Source: an uncultured Erythrobacter sp. (GTDB lineage Bacteria > Pseudomonadota > Alphaproteobacteria > Sphingomonadales > Sphingomonadaceae). From it: a stretch of DNA of 64,000 nucleotides. Positions 29,686 to 38,982 of the stretch are shown here, one piece after another; position 1 is the stretch's first letter; every line of letters begins with the position of its first letter. The stretch is taken from the NCBI GenBank assembly GCA_947495555.1, contig CANLZI010000001.1, positions 534,861 to 598,860 of the forward strand, read 5' to 3'. The notes beneath the pieces were generated by a model. It worked only from the letters and a program-made list of their open reading frames with translations, was not told where the DNA came from and searched no databases. The translations under genes were made by a program, and so were the position numbers.

Positions 29686-31001
29686 TGCGGCATATTGCGA
29701 TTATCGGTTCTGGTCCGGCAGGTTATTACACCGCAGAAGCGGCGCAAAAACTGTGGGGCGATGATGTCAGGATCGACATTTTCGATATGCTGCCAGTGCC
29801 TTATGGGTTGATCCGGTTTGGTGTCGCGCCCGACCACCAATCGATCAAGGGCGTATCGCGCCGCTATGAAAAGACCGCCCTCAATGAAAATGTCCGTTTT
29901 ATAGGCAACATCAACATCGGGGAGGATGTGACCGTCCCCGAATTGCAGCAATTGTATGACAGCGTAGTGCTGGCCACTGGCGCTCCCAATGATCGCGAAC
30001 TGACCATCCCAGGGGCAGATTTGGGCAATGTGATCGGCAGTGCGGCCTTTGTCGGTTGGTACAATGGTCACCCCAAATTCGCTGATTTGAACCCAGATCT
30101 CTCGGGCAAACATGCGGTGGTCATCGGCATGGGCAATGTCGCGCTAGATGTTGCCCGCATTCTTGCAAAGACAGAACGTGAATTTGAAGGCGCCGATATT
30201 GTTGCCCACGCTTTGGACGCCTTGCGCGAAGCCAAGATCGAAACGGTGACAATTGTGGGCCGGCGCGGCCCCCATCAGATCATGATGACGCCCAAGGAAT
30301 TGGGAGAGCTTGGCGCGCTGGAACGGGCCAGCCCACGGGTGGATCAATCCGACCTTCCGGACGAGGCCGAGGATGCTCTGTTGGAACCCGGCCTGCGCAA
30401 ATCTGTCACCCATCTGCGCAGCTTTGCCGCCATCCCTGAAGATATTCACGCCGAAAAGCCGATCGAGATTGCCTTCGACATGTTCGCCAGCCCCAGCGAA
30501 GTGGTCGGAGACGGAGCAGTCACCGCCTTGCGGGTTGAACGCACCGTGGTCGAGACCGGTCGTGCGGTCGGCACCGGCGAGTTTTACGATATTCCCGCCG
30601 ATCTGGTGGTCAGCTGCATTGGCTATCGCACGTCGCCCATCCCCGACGTTCCCTTCGACGAACGGATGGGCCGCTTCGCCAATGACGAAGGGCGTATCCT
30701 GCCGGGCATTTACTGCGTCGGCTGGGCCAGACGCGGTCCATCAGGCACGATTGGCACCAACCGTCCCGATGGTAACAGCGTTGTAGAATTGATCCGCGAG
30801 GACATGGACGCTGGCGTCTTGGGACGAGCGGATAAGGCTGGCCGCGATGGGCTGGATGCTTTGGCGGCAGAACGCGCGCTCGATATTGTCACATTCCGCG
30901 ACTGGAAGAAGATCGAGCAGGCCGAGGAAGCCGCCGCACGCGAGGGTGCTCCGCGCGAGAAGTTTGTCGATATTGAATCGATGATCAAAGCGCGAAGCTG
31001 A
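29685..31001 (+). CDS. Ferredoxin/adrenodoxin-NADP reductase (FprA type)
   Basis: A 438-aa flavoprotein transferring electrons between NADP(H) and ferredoxin. It has the FAD motif GSGPAGYYTAE (residues 8-18), FDMLPVPYGLIRFGVAPDH as the family signature, and the NADP motif GMGNVALDVARIL (about 147-160) with VGRRGP. The C-terminal GWARRGPSGTIGTNRPD is the flavin-contact region of the adrenodoxin-reductase branch. Its link with PHA metabolism is unclear; it may supply reducing power for an unseen partner such as a cytochrome P450. It overlaps phaZ by 1 nt. Confidence 0.88.
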   Translation: MRHIAIIGSGPAGYYTAEAAQKLWGDDVRIDIFDMLPVPYGLIRFGVAPDHQSIKGVSRRYEKTALNENVRFIGNINIGEDVTVPELQQLYDSVVLATGAPNDRELTIPGADLGNVIGSAAFVGWYNGHPKFADLNPDLSGKHAVVIGMGNVALDVARILAKTEREFEGADIVAHALDALREAKIETVTIVGRRGPHQIMMTPKELGELGALERASPRVDQSDLPDEAEDALLEPGLRKSVTHLRSFAAIPEDIHAEKPIEIAFDMFASPSEVVGDGAVTALRVERTVVETGRAVGTGEFYDIPADLVVSCIGYRTSPIPDVPFDERMGRFANDEGRILPGIYCVGWARRGPSGTIGTNRPDGNSVVELIREDMDAGVLGRADKAGRDGLDALAAERALDIVTFRDWKKIEQAEEAAAREGAPREKFVDIESMIKARS

Positions 31002-31040
31002 GCCGCAGCGCTCCACTTGGCCATTGAGATATAACAGAAA

Positions 31041-32525
31041 ATGGCCACTCCGATCGCTAACTCCATTCCAAATGACCGCCCTGTCACGGCGCGCCCTACC
31101 GAAGGTGCAGGTGGAGCTCTTGGTCGCACCGGGTTTGCGTGGGCGGTGTTCGAATGGGCCCGCAATCCGTATTACATACTGATCGTCATCTATATTTTCG
31201 CACCGTATTTTGCGCGCGACATCATCGGTGCGGATCTGTTGGCCAGCGGAGAACTGGACAATCTTGATCCGGAAACCGCTCGCAGCACTGCGAATGCCCG
31301 GGGGCAAGCTGCCATCGCATCGGTCACCAAATGGGCCGGATTGATTGCGGCGTTGACCGCCCCATTTCTGGGCGCAGCGTTGGATCGCGGTGGACGGCTC
31401 AAGCCGCTGTTGGCAATTTTTCTTGCTGCAATTGCTGCCTGCTCTGCCCTTCTCTGGTTTGCGCAACCCGGCGGTGCTGGCCTACCCACGTGGGTCATCA
31501 TGTCGCTGCTTGTGATTGCTTATGTCAGCTTCACCTATTCCGAGGTCACTCATAATGCGATGTTGAGCGTTGCCGGAGAGCCAAAGCGGCTATCGATGAT
31601 TTCAGGCCTGGGTTTAGGCTTGGGCAACCTGGCCGCGGTGCTGATCTTCATCGCGATAGCGGTGTTGTTCATTCTGCCTGGCGCAGTCCAATGGCGCTTC
31701 GCAAGGCCGCAGTTCAATTTCGACCTTGCAGCTTTTGAGCATGCCCGCATCGCAGGACCGATTTGCGCCGTTTGGCTCGTGACTTTTTCAATTCCGTTCT
31801 TCCTGAATGCAAAGGATCCTGGTGTACCTGGAGCCAGCTGGCGCACCGCAGTGGTCACAGGATATCACAGCGTCCTGAAGACCTTGCGGGAGGCGCGCAA
31901 ATACCCCGATCTGATGAAGTTTCTTATTGCGCGGATGTTCTATCAAGACGGCATGGCCGCATTGCTCGCACTGGCGGCGGTCTATGTTGCGCTGTTTCTT
32001 GACTGGGGCTTCCTCGAAATGCTCTGTTTCGCAATCTATGGGTCTGCCTTTGCCTTCCTTGGCGGAATCTTCGGCGGTTGGCTGGACGGCAAGGTCGGTG
32101 TGAAGAATGCCCTCATCATCGAGATAATTGGCGTGGTGTTGGCGTTTTCGGCACAGCTTTCCCTCACCAAGGACACGCTCTTCTTTGGCCTTGTCGACAA
32201 TTATCAGGTGTGGGACGGCTTGGTATTCCAGACACTTTCCGATCTCACCTATTTTGGCTTGATCAGCGTCGTCGCGGTCACTGTAACAGCTAGTATCTCG
32301 TCCAGCCGATCAATGCTGGTTACCTTGTCCCCGCCCGGCCGCAGTGGCGAGTTTTTTGGCCTATATGCCATTGCAGGGACGATCACCGTTTGGATGGGGC
32401 CGTTGCTGGTCGAATTGTTCACAACCTTGTTCAACGATCAACGCATCGGCATGGCGTCAATTTCGCTGCTGTTCGCAATCGGGATGGGTGTTCTATTGGC
32501 TGTCAGGACGCCAGATAGAGCTTAA
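31041..32525 (+). CDS. MFS transporter, UMF1/Atg22-like
   Basis: A 494-aa inner-membrane protein with about 12 hydrophobic helices. The opening FAWAVFEWARNPYYILIVIYIFAPYF is the UMF1-family signature, and the AVTVTASISSSRSMLVTLSPPGRSGEFFGLYA stretch in the second half matches the same family. The substrate is unknown; Atg22 relatives export amino acids. It lies 39 bp after the reductase gene, likely the last gene of the phaC operon, and is convergent with the epoxide hydrolase gene (4-bp overlap of the stops). Confidence 0.8.
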   Translation: MATPIANSIPNDRPVTARPTEGAGGALGRTGFAWAVFEWARNPYYILIVIYIFAPYFARDIIGADLLASGELDNLDPETARSTANARGQAAIASVTKWAGLIAALTAPFLGAALDRGGRLKPLLAIFLAAIAACSALLWFAQPGGAGLPTWVIMSLLVIAYVSFTYSEVTHNAMLSVAGEPKRLSMISGLGLGLGNLAAVLIFIAIAVLFILPGAVQWRFARPQFNFDLAAFEHARIAGPICAVWLVTFSIPFFLNAKDPGVPGASWRTAVVTGYHSVLKTLREARKYPDLMKFLIARMFYQDGMAALLALAAVYVALFLDWGFLEMLCFAIYGSAFAFLGGIFGGWLDGKVGVKNALIIEIIGVVLAFSAQLSLTKDTLFFGLVDNYQVWDGLVFQTLSDLTYFGLISVVAVTVTASISSSRSMLVTLSPPGRSGEFFGLYAIAGTITVWMGPLLVELFTTLFNDQRIGMASISLLFAIGMGVLLAVRTPDRA

Positions 32526-33439
32526 GCATCTGAGACATTTGGCAACCACTCTTGCAAAATTGCATTAACTTCGTTGGGCGCATCTTGCTGGACCCAATGC
32601 GATGCGTTGGGTAGCCGTTTTAGAGTGAAATCGGGCACCCATTCTTCGGTGCCTTCGGTGCCCCTCACGTCCAATGCCAGGTCCTGCTCACCCCAAATCA
32701 TCAGGGTGGGAATATCCACCCGGCCATCGCCCAGATTCAGCGTATTGGGTCGGCGTACAATCGCCCGGTAGTAATTGATCATGGCTGTCAACGCGCCCGG
32801 GCGGTTCGCAGCTTCAGAATAGATCCTTTGGGTCTCAGGCCCGAAATTTTCCGGATTGCAGCTCGTTCTGGCAAAAATCTTGCCCATGCCCTTGGCGTTG
32901 TTGCGGCCCAGCAGCTTCTCCGGCAGCCAAGGGATCTGGAAGAAATAAATGTACCAGCTTTTGCGGAGCTGGCGCCATGTCTTCAACTCGCGCCGAAAAG
33001 CGTGTGGATGGGGCAAATTCATGATCACTAATCTGGTCAACGGACGCTGCTTTGTAATGGCAAAGGCCCATGCGATCGCCCCGCCCCAATCATGCGCAAT
33101 CAAAGTGACCTGCTTGGCACCGCTTGCATCAATCAAAGCGCCCACATCACCCGTCAGCTTCTTCAGCGTATATTGATCCAAGCCTTGCGGACGGTCCGTA
33201 CTGCCATAACCGCGCAAATTGGGCGCCCACACCCGATAACCCATCTTCGCCAGAACAGGCATTTGATGCCGCCAGCTGTAATGCAATTCGGGAAAGCCGT
33301 GCAGACACAGCGCCAGATGCTCTCCATCGCCCGACGCAGGCTGCGCCGTTGCAACTTCGAATGTCAGCCCGCCGGCCTCAATCCATTCGGTGGTAATTCC
33401 GCTCTCTGGGTCTGGCGACCAACTCGGTTTCCTGTCCAT
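32522..33439 (-). CDS. Epoxide hydrolase-like alpha/beta hydrolase
   Basis: A 305-aa soluble hydrolase. HGFPELHYSWRHQ carries the HGFP oxyanion motif. The nucleophile is Asp in AHDWGGAIAW, as in epoxide hydrolases and haloalkane dehalogenases. The acid is near WGEQDLALD and the catalytic His in ASHWVQQDAP. RGYGSTDRP is another epoxide hydrolase landmark. Substrate unknown. It is divergent from the amidohydrolase gene with only 68 bp between starts. Confidence 0.85.
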   Translation of the reverse strand: MDRKPSWSPDPESGITTEWIEAGGLTFEVATAQPASGDGEHLALCLHGFPELHYSWRHQMPVLAKMGYRVWAPNLRGYGSTDRPQGLDQYTLKKLTGDVGALIDASGAKQVTLIAHDWGGAIAWAFAITKQRPLTRLVIMNLPHPHAFRRELKTWRQLRKSWYIYFFQIPWLPEKLLGRNNAKGMGKIFARTSCNPENFGPETQRIYSEAANRPGALTAMINYYRAIVRRPNTLNLGDGRVDIPTLMIWGEQDLALDVRGTEGTEEWVPDFTLKRLPNASHWVQQDAPNEVNAILQEWLPNVSDA

Positions 33440-33507
33440 TGTGCGAGCTTAGCATTGCTCGGCAAATTGTGCTATTTGAGTGGCAAAGAAAAACGGAGAG
33501 TGTTGAG

Positions 33508-35274
33508 ATGCCCGCATTTGACCTGATCATTCGCAATGGAACTATTGTCGATGGAACCGGCGAGAGCCAGTTTTCCGGTGATGTTGCGATCAAGAACGGC
33601 CTGATCGCCCAAGTCGGCACGGTCACAGGCGACGCAAGCGAAGAAATCGATGCCGCGGGCAAAATCGTCACCCCCGGCTTTGTCGATATTCACACCCATT
33701 ATGATGGCCAGGCAACTTGGGATGCCGAAATGGCACCGTCCAGCTGGCATGGCGTCACCACCGTTGTGATGGGCAATTGCGGCGTGGGTTTTGCCCCGGC
33801 CAAGCCCGATCGTCACGAATGGCTGATCAGCCTGATGGAAGGGGTCGAGGACATCCCTGGCACCGCTTTGGCAGAAGGGATCACCTGGGATTGGGAGACC
33901 TTCCCCGAATATCTCGACTCGCTGGAAAAGATGCCGCGCGCTGTCGATGTGGGAACGCATGTGCCCCATGGGGCGGTCCGCGCCTATGTGCTGGGTGACC
34001 GCGAACAACCCGGCGCGGTGCCGACCGCAGACGACATCAAAGCCATGTCGGACATTGTCGAGGAAGGCGTCCGTGCTGGCGCGCTGGGCTTCTCCACCTC
34101 GCGCACCGTCTTGCACAAATCGGTCGATGGAGAGCTGGTGCCCGGCACCACCGCAACGCCAGAAGAATTGGTGGCCATTGGCCACGCCATGGGTCGCGGC
34201 AAGCAGGCGGGCGGCCATGCTGTGTTTGAAATGGCGAGCGATTTGCAGCGTGAATGGAACGAATTTGAATGGATGGGCAAGCTGAGCCGCGAGGCCGGCA
34301 TCCCCGTCACCTTCGCCGCGCTCGAATCCATCGCCAAGGAAATGCCTCTGGCCGAACAGATCAGCGAGATGCGCGCGCAAAACGACAATGGCGCCAATAT
34401 CGTTGCGCAAATTGCCTTGCGCGGAAACGGCATCATCATGGCCTGGCAAGGGACTGTGAACCCGTTCGTCTATCGCGCGAGCTGGCAAGCGATCAAAGAT
34501 CTGCCATGGGAAGAGCAAAAGGCAAAGCTGCTCGATCCGGCGTTCAAGAAGCAGCTTTTGTCGGAATCCAATGATTATTCAGAGGCCCCGATGGACATCA
34601 TCGGCGTGGTCATGGTCATCACCCAAGGCTGGGCCTTGCAGTACGAGATGGATCCGGACTTCGACTATGAGCCGGACGAGACCGCCAGCGTGAACGCACG
34701 CGCTCAGGCCGCCGGGATCGACCCGCAAGAATACGCCTATGACATGCTATGCGCGGACGATGGTAAGGGCTTCATTTACCTGCCGATCCTGAATTATGCC
34801 GATGGCAATCTGGATTTTCTGCACCCGCTTCAGCACAGCGACGACACAGTGAATTCGCTGTCCGATGGCGGCGCGCACTGCGGCACCATTTGCGATGCAG
34901 CCAGCCCCACATTCATGCTGGAACATTGGGTGCGCGACCGGAAACGGGGTGATCGCATCACGCTGGAAAACGCGATCAAGCGCCAGTGCAGCGATACCGC
35001 CCGCCTGTATGGGCTGGATGATCGCGGTATCATCGCGCCCGGCTATCTGGCCGATCTCAACATCATCGACATGGATAAGCTGAAGCTGAAAAAGCCGTGG
35101 TTGGCGTTTGATCTACCAGCCGGGGGCAAGCGATTGCTGCAAAAGGCCGATGGCTATGTCGCCACCATCAAGAACGGCAAGGTGACGTTCAAAGACGGCA
35201 CATGGACGGGCGAGACACCGGGCGGCCTGATCCGTGGTCCTCAGCGCGTGGAAATGGCCGAGGCAGCGGAGTGA
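33508..35274 (+). CDS. D-aminoacylase/N-acyl-D-amino-acid deacylase family amidohydrolase
   Basis: A 588-aa metal-dependent hydrolase. [13 protein letters not shown] opens the composite beta domain and [13 protein letters not shown] carries the HxH metal motif. NCGVGFAP, with a Cys as in D-aminoacylases, follows, and the C-terminal [19 protein letters not shown] is typical of the superfamily. Members of COG3653 deacylate N-acyl-D-amino acids or related N-acyl compounds; the actual substrate is not known. The ATG at 33508 has GGAGAG 8 nt upstream. The acidic, Tyr/Asp-rich segment before residue 420 is normal for this subgroup. Confidence 0.85.
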   Translation: MPAFDLIIRNGTIVDGTGESQFSGDVAIKNGLIAQVGTVTGDASEEIDAAGKIVTPGFVDIHTHYDGQATWDAEMAPSSWHGVTTVVMGNCGVGFAPAKPDRHEWLISLMEGVEDIPGTALAEGITWDWETFPEYLDSLEKMPRAVDVGTHVPHGAVRAYVLGDREQPGAVPTADDIKAMSDIVEEGVRAGALGFSTSRTVLHKSVDGELVPGTTATPEELVAIGHAMGRGKQAGGHAVFEMASDLQREWNEFEWMGKLSREAGIPVTFAALESIAKEMPLAEQISEMRAQNDNGANIVAQIALRGNGIIMAWQGTVNPFVYRASWQAIKDLPWEEQKAKLLDPAFKKQLLSESNDYSEAPMDIIGVVMVITQGWALQYEMDPDFDYEPDETASVNARAQAAGIDPQEYAYDMLCADDGKGFIYLPILNYADGNLDFLHPLQHSDDTVNSLSDGGAHCGTICDAASPTFMLEHWVRDRKRGDRITLENAIKRQCSDTARLYGLDDRGIIAPGYLADLNIIDMDKLKLKKPWLAFDLPAGGKRLLQKADGYVATIKNGKVTFKDGTWTGETPGGLIRGPQRVEMAEAAE

Positions 35275-35310
35275 ATTGAGAGAGGCCGAAAGCAGAAATT
35301 CTGCAATCGA

Positions 35311-35323
35311 CCCAATTGTGGAC
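35311..35323. repeat. Dispersed repeat core
   Basis: CCCAATTGTGGAC, one base different from the core at 20005-20017, followed in both by a TT a base or two later. It lies between convergent genes. Confidence 0.4.
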
Positions 35324-35340
35324 GTTCGCCTCCTTGAGGA

Positions 35341-35730
35341 TTAGCTTGTCTGTCGAGCGTAATCTTCGCTGTCGAACCAGCCGAGAGAAGACTGAATCTT
35401 GCCATCAACGTTGATGTCCCATTCCTCCCAACCCGAAACGCGAACTGTTTTCCCAGTCGAGGCGTGCGTTCCGCTGAAGGTCCACAGATATACAGCATGA
35501 TCTCCAGCTACTCTCACCGTATCGCACTCAAGGGCTAAATCCGGAATGTCAGAGAAGAAACCTGCCGCCATCTCGGCGACTCCGGCCCGTCCATTCCAGG
35601 GATCACCTCGGTTGATAATAATCCTACCATCGCTGGCGTAGAAAGACGCGACAGCATCAGCAGATCCGCTATTCCATGCAGCGGTGTAATCGGCCGCCAG
35701 TTTTTTGGTCTTTTCCTCGGTATTTGTCAT
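35341..35730 (-). CDS. SnoaL-like (NTF2 fold) protein
   Basis: A 129-aa cytosolic alpha+beta barrel protein. LAADYTAAWNSGSADAVASFYA is the first helix pair of the SnoaL/NTF2 fold, followed by RIIINRGDPWNGRAGVAEMAAGFF and antiparallel strands (AVYLWTFSGTHAST...VRVSGWEEW). I start at the ATG at 35730 after GGAGTTGGG. The fold hosts isomerases, hydrolases and ligand-binding proteins and no activity can be assigned. It stands alone between two copies of the CAATTG repeat. Confidence 0.75.
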   Translation of the reverse strand: MTNTEEKTKKLAADYTAAWNSGSADAVASFYASDGRIIINRGDPWNGRAGVAEMAAGFFSDIPDLALECDTVRVAGDHAVYLWTFSGTHASTGKTVRVSGWEEWDINVDGKIQSSLGWFDSEDYARQTS

Positions 35731-35830
35731 CCGATCCCAACTCCCTTCCACCATTTTGTGAAGCGTCCTCACAAACACTCTAGCTCAGATCAGCGAACGA
35801 CCAAGACCTTTTCTATGCCCCTAGTGAGCG

Positions 35831-35862
35831 TCCGCTTCCCACCTCAATTGCGGACCTCAGAC
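35831..35862. repeat. Degenerate dispersed repeat (CAATTG core)
   Basis: TCCGCTTCCCACCTCAATTG followed by CGGACCTCAGAC. It is the longest and best preserved of the four copies noted in this window and pairs with 22615-22642. Confidence 0.5.
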
Positions 35863-35905
35863 GCAAATCACAAAGATGCCAAAAGCAGACGGAGCAGCCT
35901 TCCCT

Positions 35906-36994
35906 CTAAGGCTCGATTACGATCCCCTTGGCCGGATCGACATTACCGCTCAGCATTTCCAAGAAGGTTGTGCGGGCCGCTTCCAATCCTGAATGTTTCT
36001 CAATCGCAACCGTGCCATCGGCCTCGGTAAGGAATTGATGCCAGGCCTGCGCCAATCGCTTGCCGCCTTCTGCCGGGCCCAATTCCTTGAAAAAGGCCAC
36101 CGCATGATCGGGTGCAAAGAACAGCGTTGGTTTCGCTCCGGGTAGACCGCGATCAGCCGTCATACCGCCCTCCCCGCGATCTTCGATGTGGGTGGCCCCA
36201 ACCAGGCAGGAATATTTCAGCATATCGCCGTAATGTTCATGCACCTTGGCCAGGACATCAGCATTACCCGCAAAATCGACCACAACGCTGGGCGAGATTG
36301 AAAGCGTGCCGACCTCGCCATAGGTCAAAACCTTGTCATACAAGCCGGTGCTTTCGACAAATTCGACATTGCTGGCCGAGGTCAGGCCAACCCGCTTCAC
36401 ATTGGGTGACAACAGTTTTGCGACACTGGCCAGACCCATCGCAGTTTTGGAAGACGCGCTGGTCAAGATAACCTGCTCGCCGCCAAACCAGCTTTCATTG
36501 CGCATGAAATATTCGATCAGGAAACCGGTTTTGAACAGCGGGCCAAAGATCATTCGCTCGGCTTCCTTGCCGCCATCATGTTCGGGATCAGCCGCAAGGC
36601 GCGAGTATTGATTGTAGATCGAGCTCATCGGTTGGCGATAGTCTGTCGTGTCGACAAAGCTGCCTGCCGAAACATTGCCCGGCACCACGTCCAAATGGCT
36701 GGCCATCGGCAAATAGCCATAGACCCGCTCACCCACGGCAAAATCGGGTGAATTGCTCTCCACCACCTTGGCATGGCCCCACATCGGCACAATGCCGTGG
36801 CCTTCGGGTGCGGGGAAGAAATTCCAATATCCAAAGCCATCGCCCACCACCGCATAGGTGATGTTGTTCGATGTGACGGAGAAATTTTCCACCGCAAGCC
36901 GCACTGCGCCTTGGGCAAGTGGACCGTTATCAACATCAACCAAAGCGGTTTGAGTAAGATCATCCTTGCGGACGTGGACTTGTTGGATAGTCAT
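35906..36994 (-). CDS. DUF2855 family protein
   Basis: A 362-aa protein related to the medium-chain dehydrogenase/reductase fold. The N-terminal half has a GroES-like barrel (AVRLAVENFSVTSNNITYAVVGD, then GERVYGYLPMASHL), and the second half a Rossmann-like domain (VILTSASSKTAMGLA). A clear zinc site is not seen. Function unknown. The ATG at 36994 follows GGAGAA; the ATG 7 codons upstream is less likely. It lies 33 bp downstream of a GST gene, itself 21 bp after dnaN, so the three may share a transcript. Confidence 0.82.
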   Translation of the reverse strand: MTIQQVHVRKDDLTQTALVDVDNGPLAQGAVRLAVENFSVTSNNITYAVVGDGFGYWNFFPAPEGHGIVPMWGHAKVVESNSPDFAVGERVYGYLPMASHLDVVPGNVSAGSFVDTTDYRQPMSSIYNQYSRLAADPEHDGGKEAERMIFGPLFKTGFLIEYFMRNESWFGGEQVILTSASSKTAMGLASVAKLLSPNVKRVGLTSASNVEFVESTGLYDKVLTYGEVGTLSISPSVVVDFAGNADVLAKVHEHYGDMLKYSCLVGATHIEDRGEGGMTADRGLPGAKPTLFFAPDHAVAFFKELGPAEGGKRLAQAWHQFLTEADGTVAIEKHSGLEAARTTFLEMLSGNVDPAKGIVIEP

Positions 36995-37027
36995 GGAATC
37001 GTTCTCCTTTGGCACTGTCTTAGCCGA

Positions 37028-37654
37028 TCAGCCTTCGCTCTCCCAGCGGCTTTTGCGAATGGACCTGCGTTGCTCGGTAACGGCCATCCATGCCGACAAC
37101 ATCGGGCATTGTGCAATCCCTGCATTGCCTTGCGGCGTCATCTGAAGCCCGCGCAAAACCGGATAGATGAACACATCGGACAGGTCGAATGCGCCCGTTG
37201 TCCATGCTCCATCTTTGGCAATCGCTGCATCAAGGAAGCTGAGCGCGCGTGAGATATTGGGCAATGCCCGGCCCATCTTTTCCTGATCCAGCTCTGCCCC
37301 GAAATAATTATGCATGATCCACGGCATAACCAAACCGTTTTCAAACAGAGGAAACAGGTAATTGTTGGCGATCGCGATCCACCGGTCCATCACCGCGCGC
37401 GCAGCAGGATCGGATGGCTGCAATCCAGCCGAGTTATGCGCATTGTCCAGATATTGGGCTATGCTGACGCTTTCAAACAGCTCCAGCCCATCCACCTCCA
37501 CCACCGGAACCTTGCCAAAGGGGTGGCGGTTCTGCGGCGAATGCGCAGGCGTGGCGATGGTTTCGTGGCTCAGGCCAGCTTCTTCGCACGTGATCTGAAC
37601 GATCCGTGTGTAGGTCGATATAATTGTACCAAAGATGCGAACCTGGGCCGTCAT
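37028..37654 (-). CDS. Glutathione S-transferase
   Basis: A 208-aa cytosolic GST. The thioredoxin-like N-terminal half carries NRHPFGKVPVVEVDGLELFESVSIAQYL, with the cis-Pro VPVVE and the ES glutathione-binding pair. The C-terminal helical half follows, with WTTGAFDLSDVFIYPVL in the conserved N-capping/ADIF-like motif region. The first residues (FGTIISTYTRIVQITCEEA) show Ser/Thr near the catalytic position. Substrate unknown. Located between dnaN and the DUF2855 gene. Confidence 0.85.
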   Translation of the reverse strand: MTAQVRIFGTIISTYTRIVQITCEEAGLSHETIATPAHSPQNRHPFGKVPVVEVDGLELFESVSIAQYLDNAHNSAGLQPSDPAARAVMDRWIAIANNYLFPLFENGLVMPWIMHNYFGAELDQEKMGRALPNISRALSFLDAAIAKDGAWTTGAFDLSDVFIYPVLRGLQMTPQGNAGIAQCPMLSAWMAVTEQRRSIRKSRWESEG

Positions 37655-37675
37655 TTGATAGTGGCCCGGCCGGGA

Positions 37676-38803
37676 CTAAACCCGCATCGGCATCAGCACA
37701 TAAAGCGCAGGCGATTTCTCGTCCTCACGGATCAACGTGGGAGCGCCAGCATCGGCAAGATGTAGCTCAACCGTATCGCTGTCGATCTGGCTGAGGATAT
37801 CCTTCAAGTAATTGGCATTAAAGCCAATTTCCATTGCCTCTGAGGAATAATCGCCAGCCAGTTCTTCTGCTGCGGTGCCATTGTCAGGGCTGGTAACAGA
37901 CAGGGTGACCTTGTCCGTATCCAAACCCATTTTCACAGCGCGGGTCTTCTCTGTCGCGATGGTGGCAACGCGGTCCACACCGGCGAAGAAGCTTTTTGGG
38001 TCTACTTTCAGCAGCTTGTCATTCGCGGTTGGAATAACCCGGCTGTAGTCAGGGAAAGTTCCGTCGATCAGCTTGCTGGTCAGGATCACCCCGCCCTCGC
38101 CGCCCATAGTGAAGCGAACCTTGCTGGCCGACAGGTCGATCTGGACATTGCCGTCCAGCGCCTCTTCCAGCAGCTTACGCAGTTCAGCCACCGCTTTGCG
38201 CGGCACAATCACATCGGGCATGCCATCGGCGCCATCAGGGCGGGCCAGAGTGAAGCGAGCCAGACGGTGACCGTCAGTGGCCGCAGCCTTCAGTACGGGC
38301 GCATCGTCATCGGTGACGTGCAGGAAGATACCGTTGAGGTAATAGCGGGTTTCCTCAGTCGAAATGGCAAACCGGGTCCGGTCGATCATCTCAGCCAATG
38401 TTTTGGCCGGAAGTTCGAAACTGGTCGGCAGATCGCCTTCTACGATCACGGGGAAATCGTCCCGTGGCAGCGTTGGCAGCTTAAACCGGCTGCGGCCGGC
38501 CTTTACTTCCATGCGGTTGTCCGATGTTTCCAGGCTAACCTGGCTTCCGTCGGGCAGCTTACGCGCAATATCGAACAGCAAGTGGGCAGAGACCGTAACC
38601 GCTCCGGGGCTTTCCACCGAAGCTGCCGCCATATTCTCAACCACCTGCAAATCTAGGTCGGTCGCCATGACCTTCAATGTGCCGCCATCGCTGGCGTCAA
38701 TCAGGACGTTGGACAGGATCGGAATGGTGTTCCGACGTTCCACGACAGATTGGACGTGAGACAGACAACGCAGCAGCGTCGCGCGTTCAATTGTAGCCTT
38801 CAT
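37676..38803 (-). CDS. dnaN: DNA polymerase III beta sliding clamp
   Basis: A 375-aa ring-forming clamp that tethers polymerase III and other DNA enzymes. It starts MKATIERATLLRCLSHVQSVVERRNTIPILSN and ends YVLMPMRV, both diagnostic. Three repeated domains of about 120 residues are apparent. Normal length. It is not next to dnaA, recF or gyrB here; a GST gene follows it after 21 bp. Confidence 0.97.
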   Translation of the reverse strand: MKATIERATLLRCLSHVQSVVERRNTIPILSNVLIDASDGGTLKVMATDLDLQVVENMAAASVESPGAVTVSAHLLFDIARKLPDGSQVSLETSDNRMEVKAGRSRFKLPTLPRDDFPVIVEGDLPTSFELPAKTLAEMIDRTRFAISTEETRYYLNGIFLHVTDDDAPVLKAAATDGHRLARFTLARPDGADGMPDVIVPRKAVAELRKLLEEALDGNVQIDLSASKVRFTMGGEGGVILTSKLIDGTFPDYSRVIPTANDKLLKVDPKSFFAGVDRVATIATEKTRAVKMGLDTDKVTLSVTSPDNGTAAEELAGDYSSEAMEIGFNANYLKDILSQIDSDTVELHLADAGAPTLIREDEKSPALYVLMPMRV

Positions 38804-38982
38804 GGTTGCGTACTCGATCCCTATTTTGCGCGCCGAATTGACCCTGTGCGGAATCGCCCGGAAGCGCCGGATAAACGTCTTGAGACTTTAGCGCGCATGG
38901 CAAAAGCGGCAAGTTTGTGAGGGGCGCAGGATCGATTCCTTGGGGATAAACCGCCCTTTCGGACGTCCCGCGCTAACCTTGC

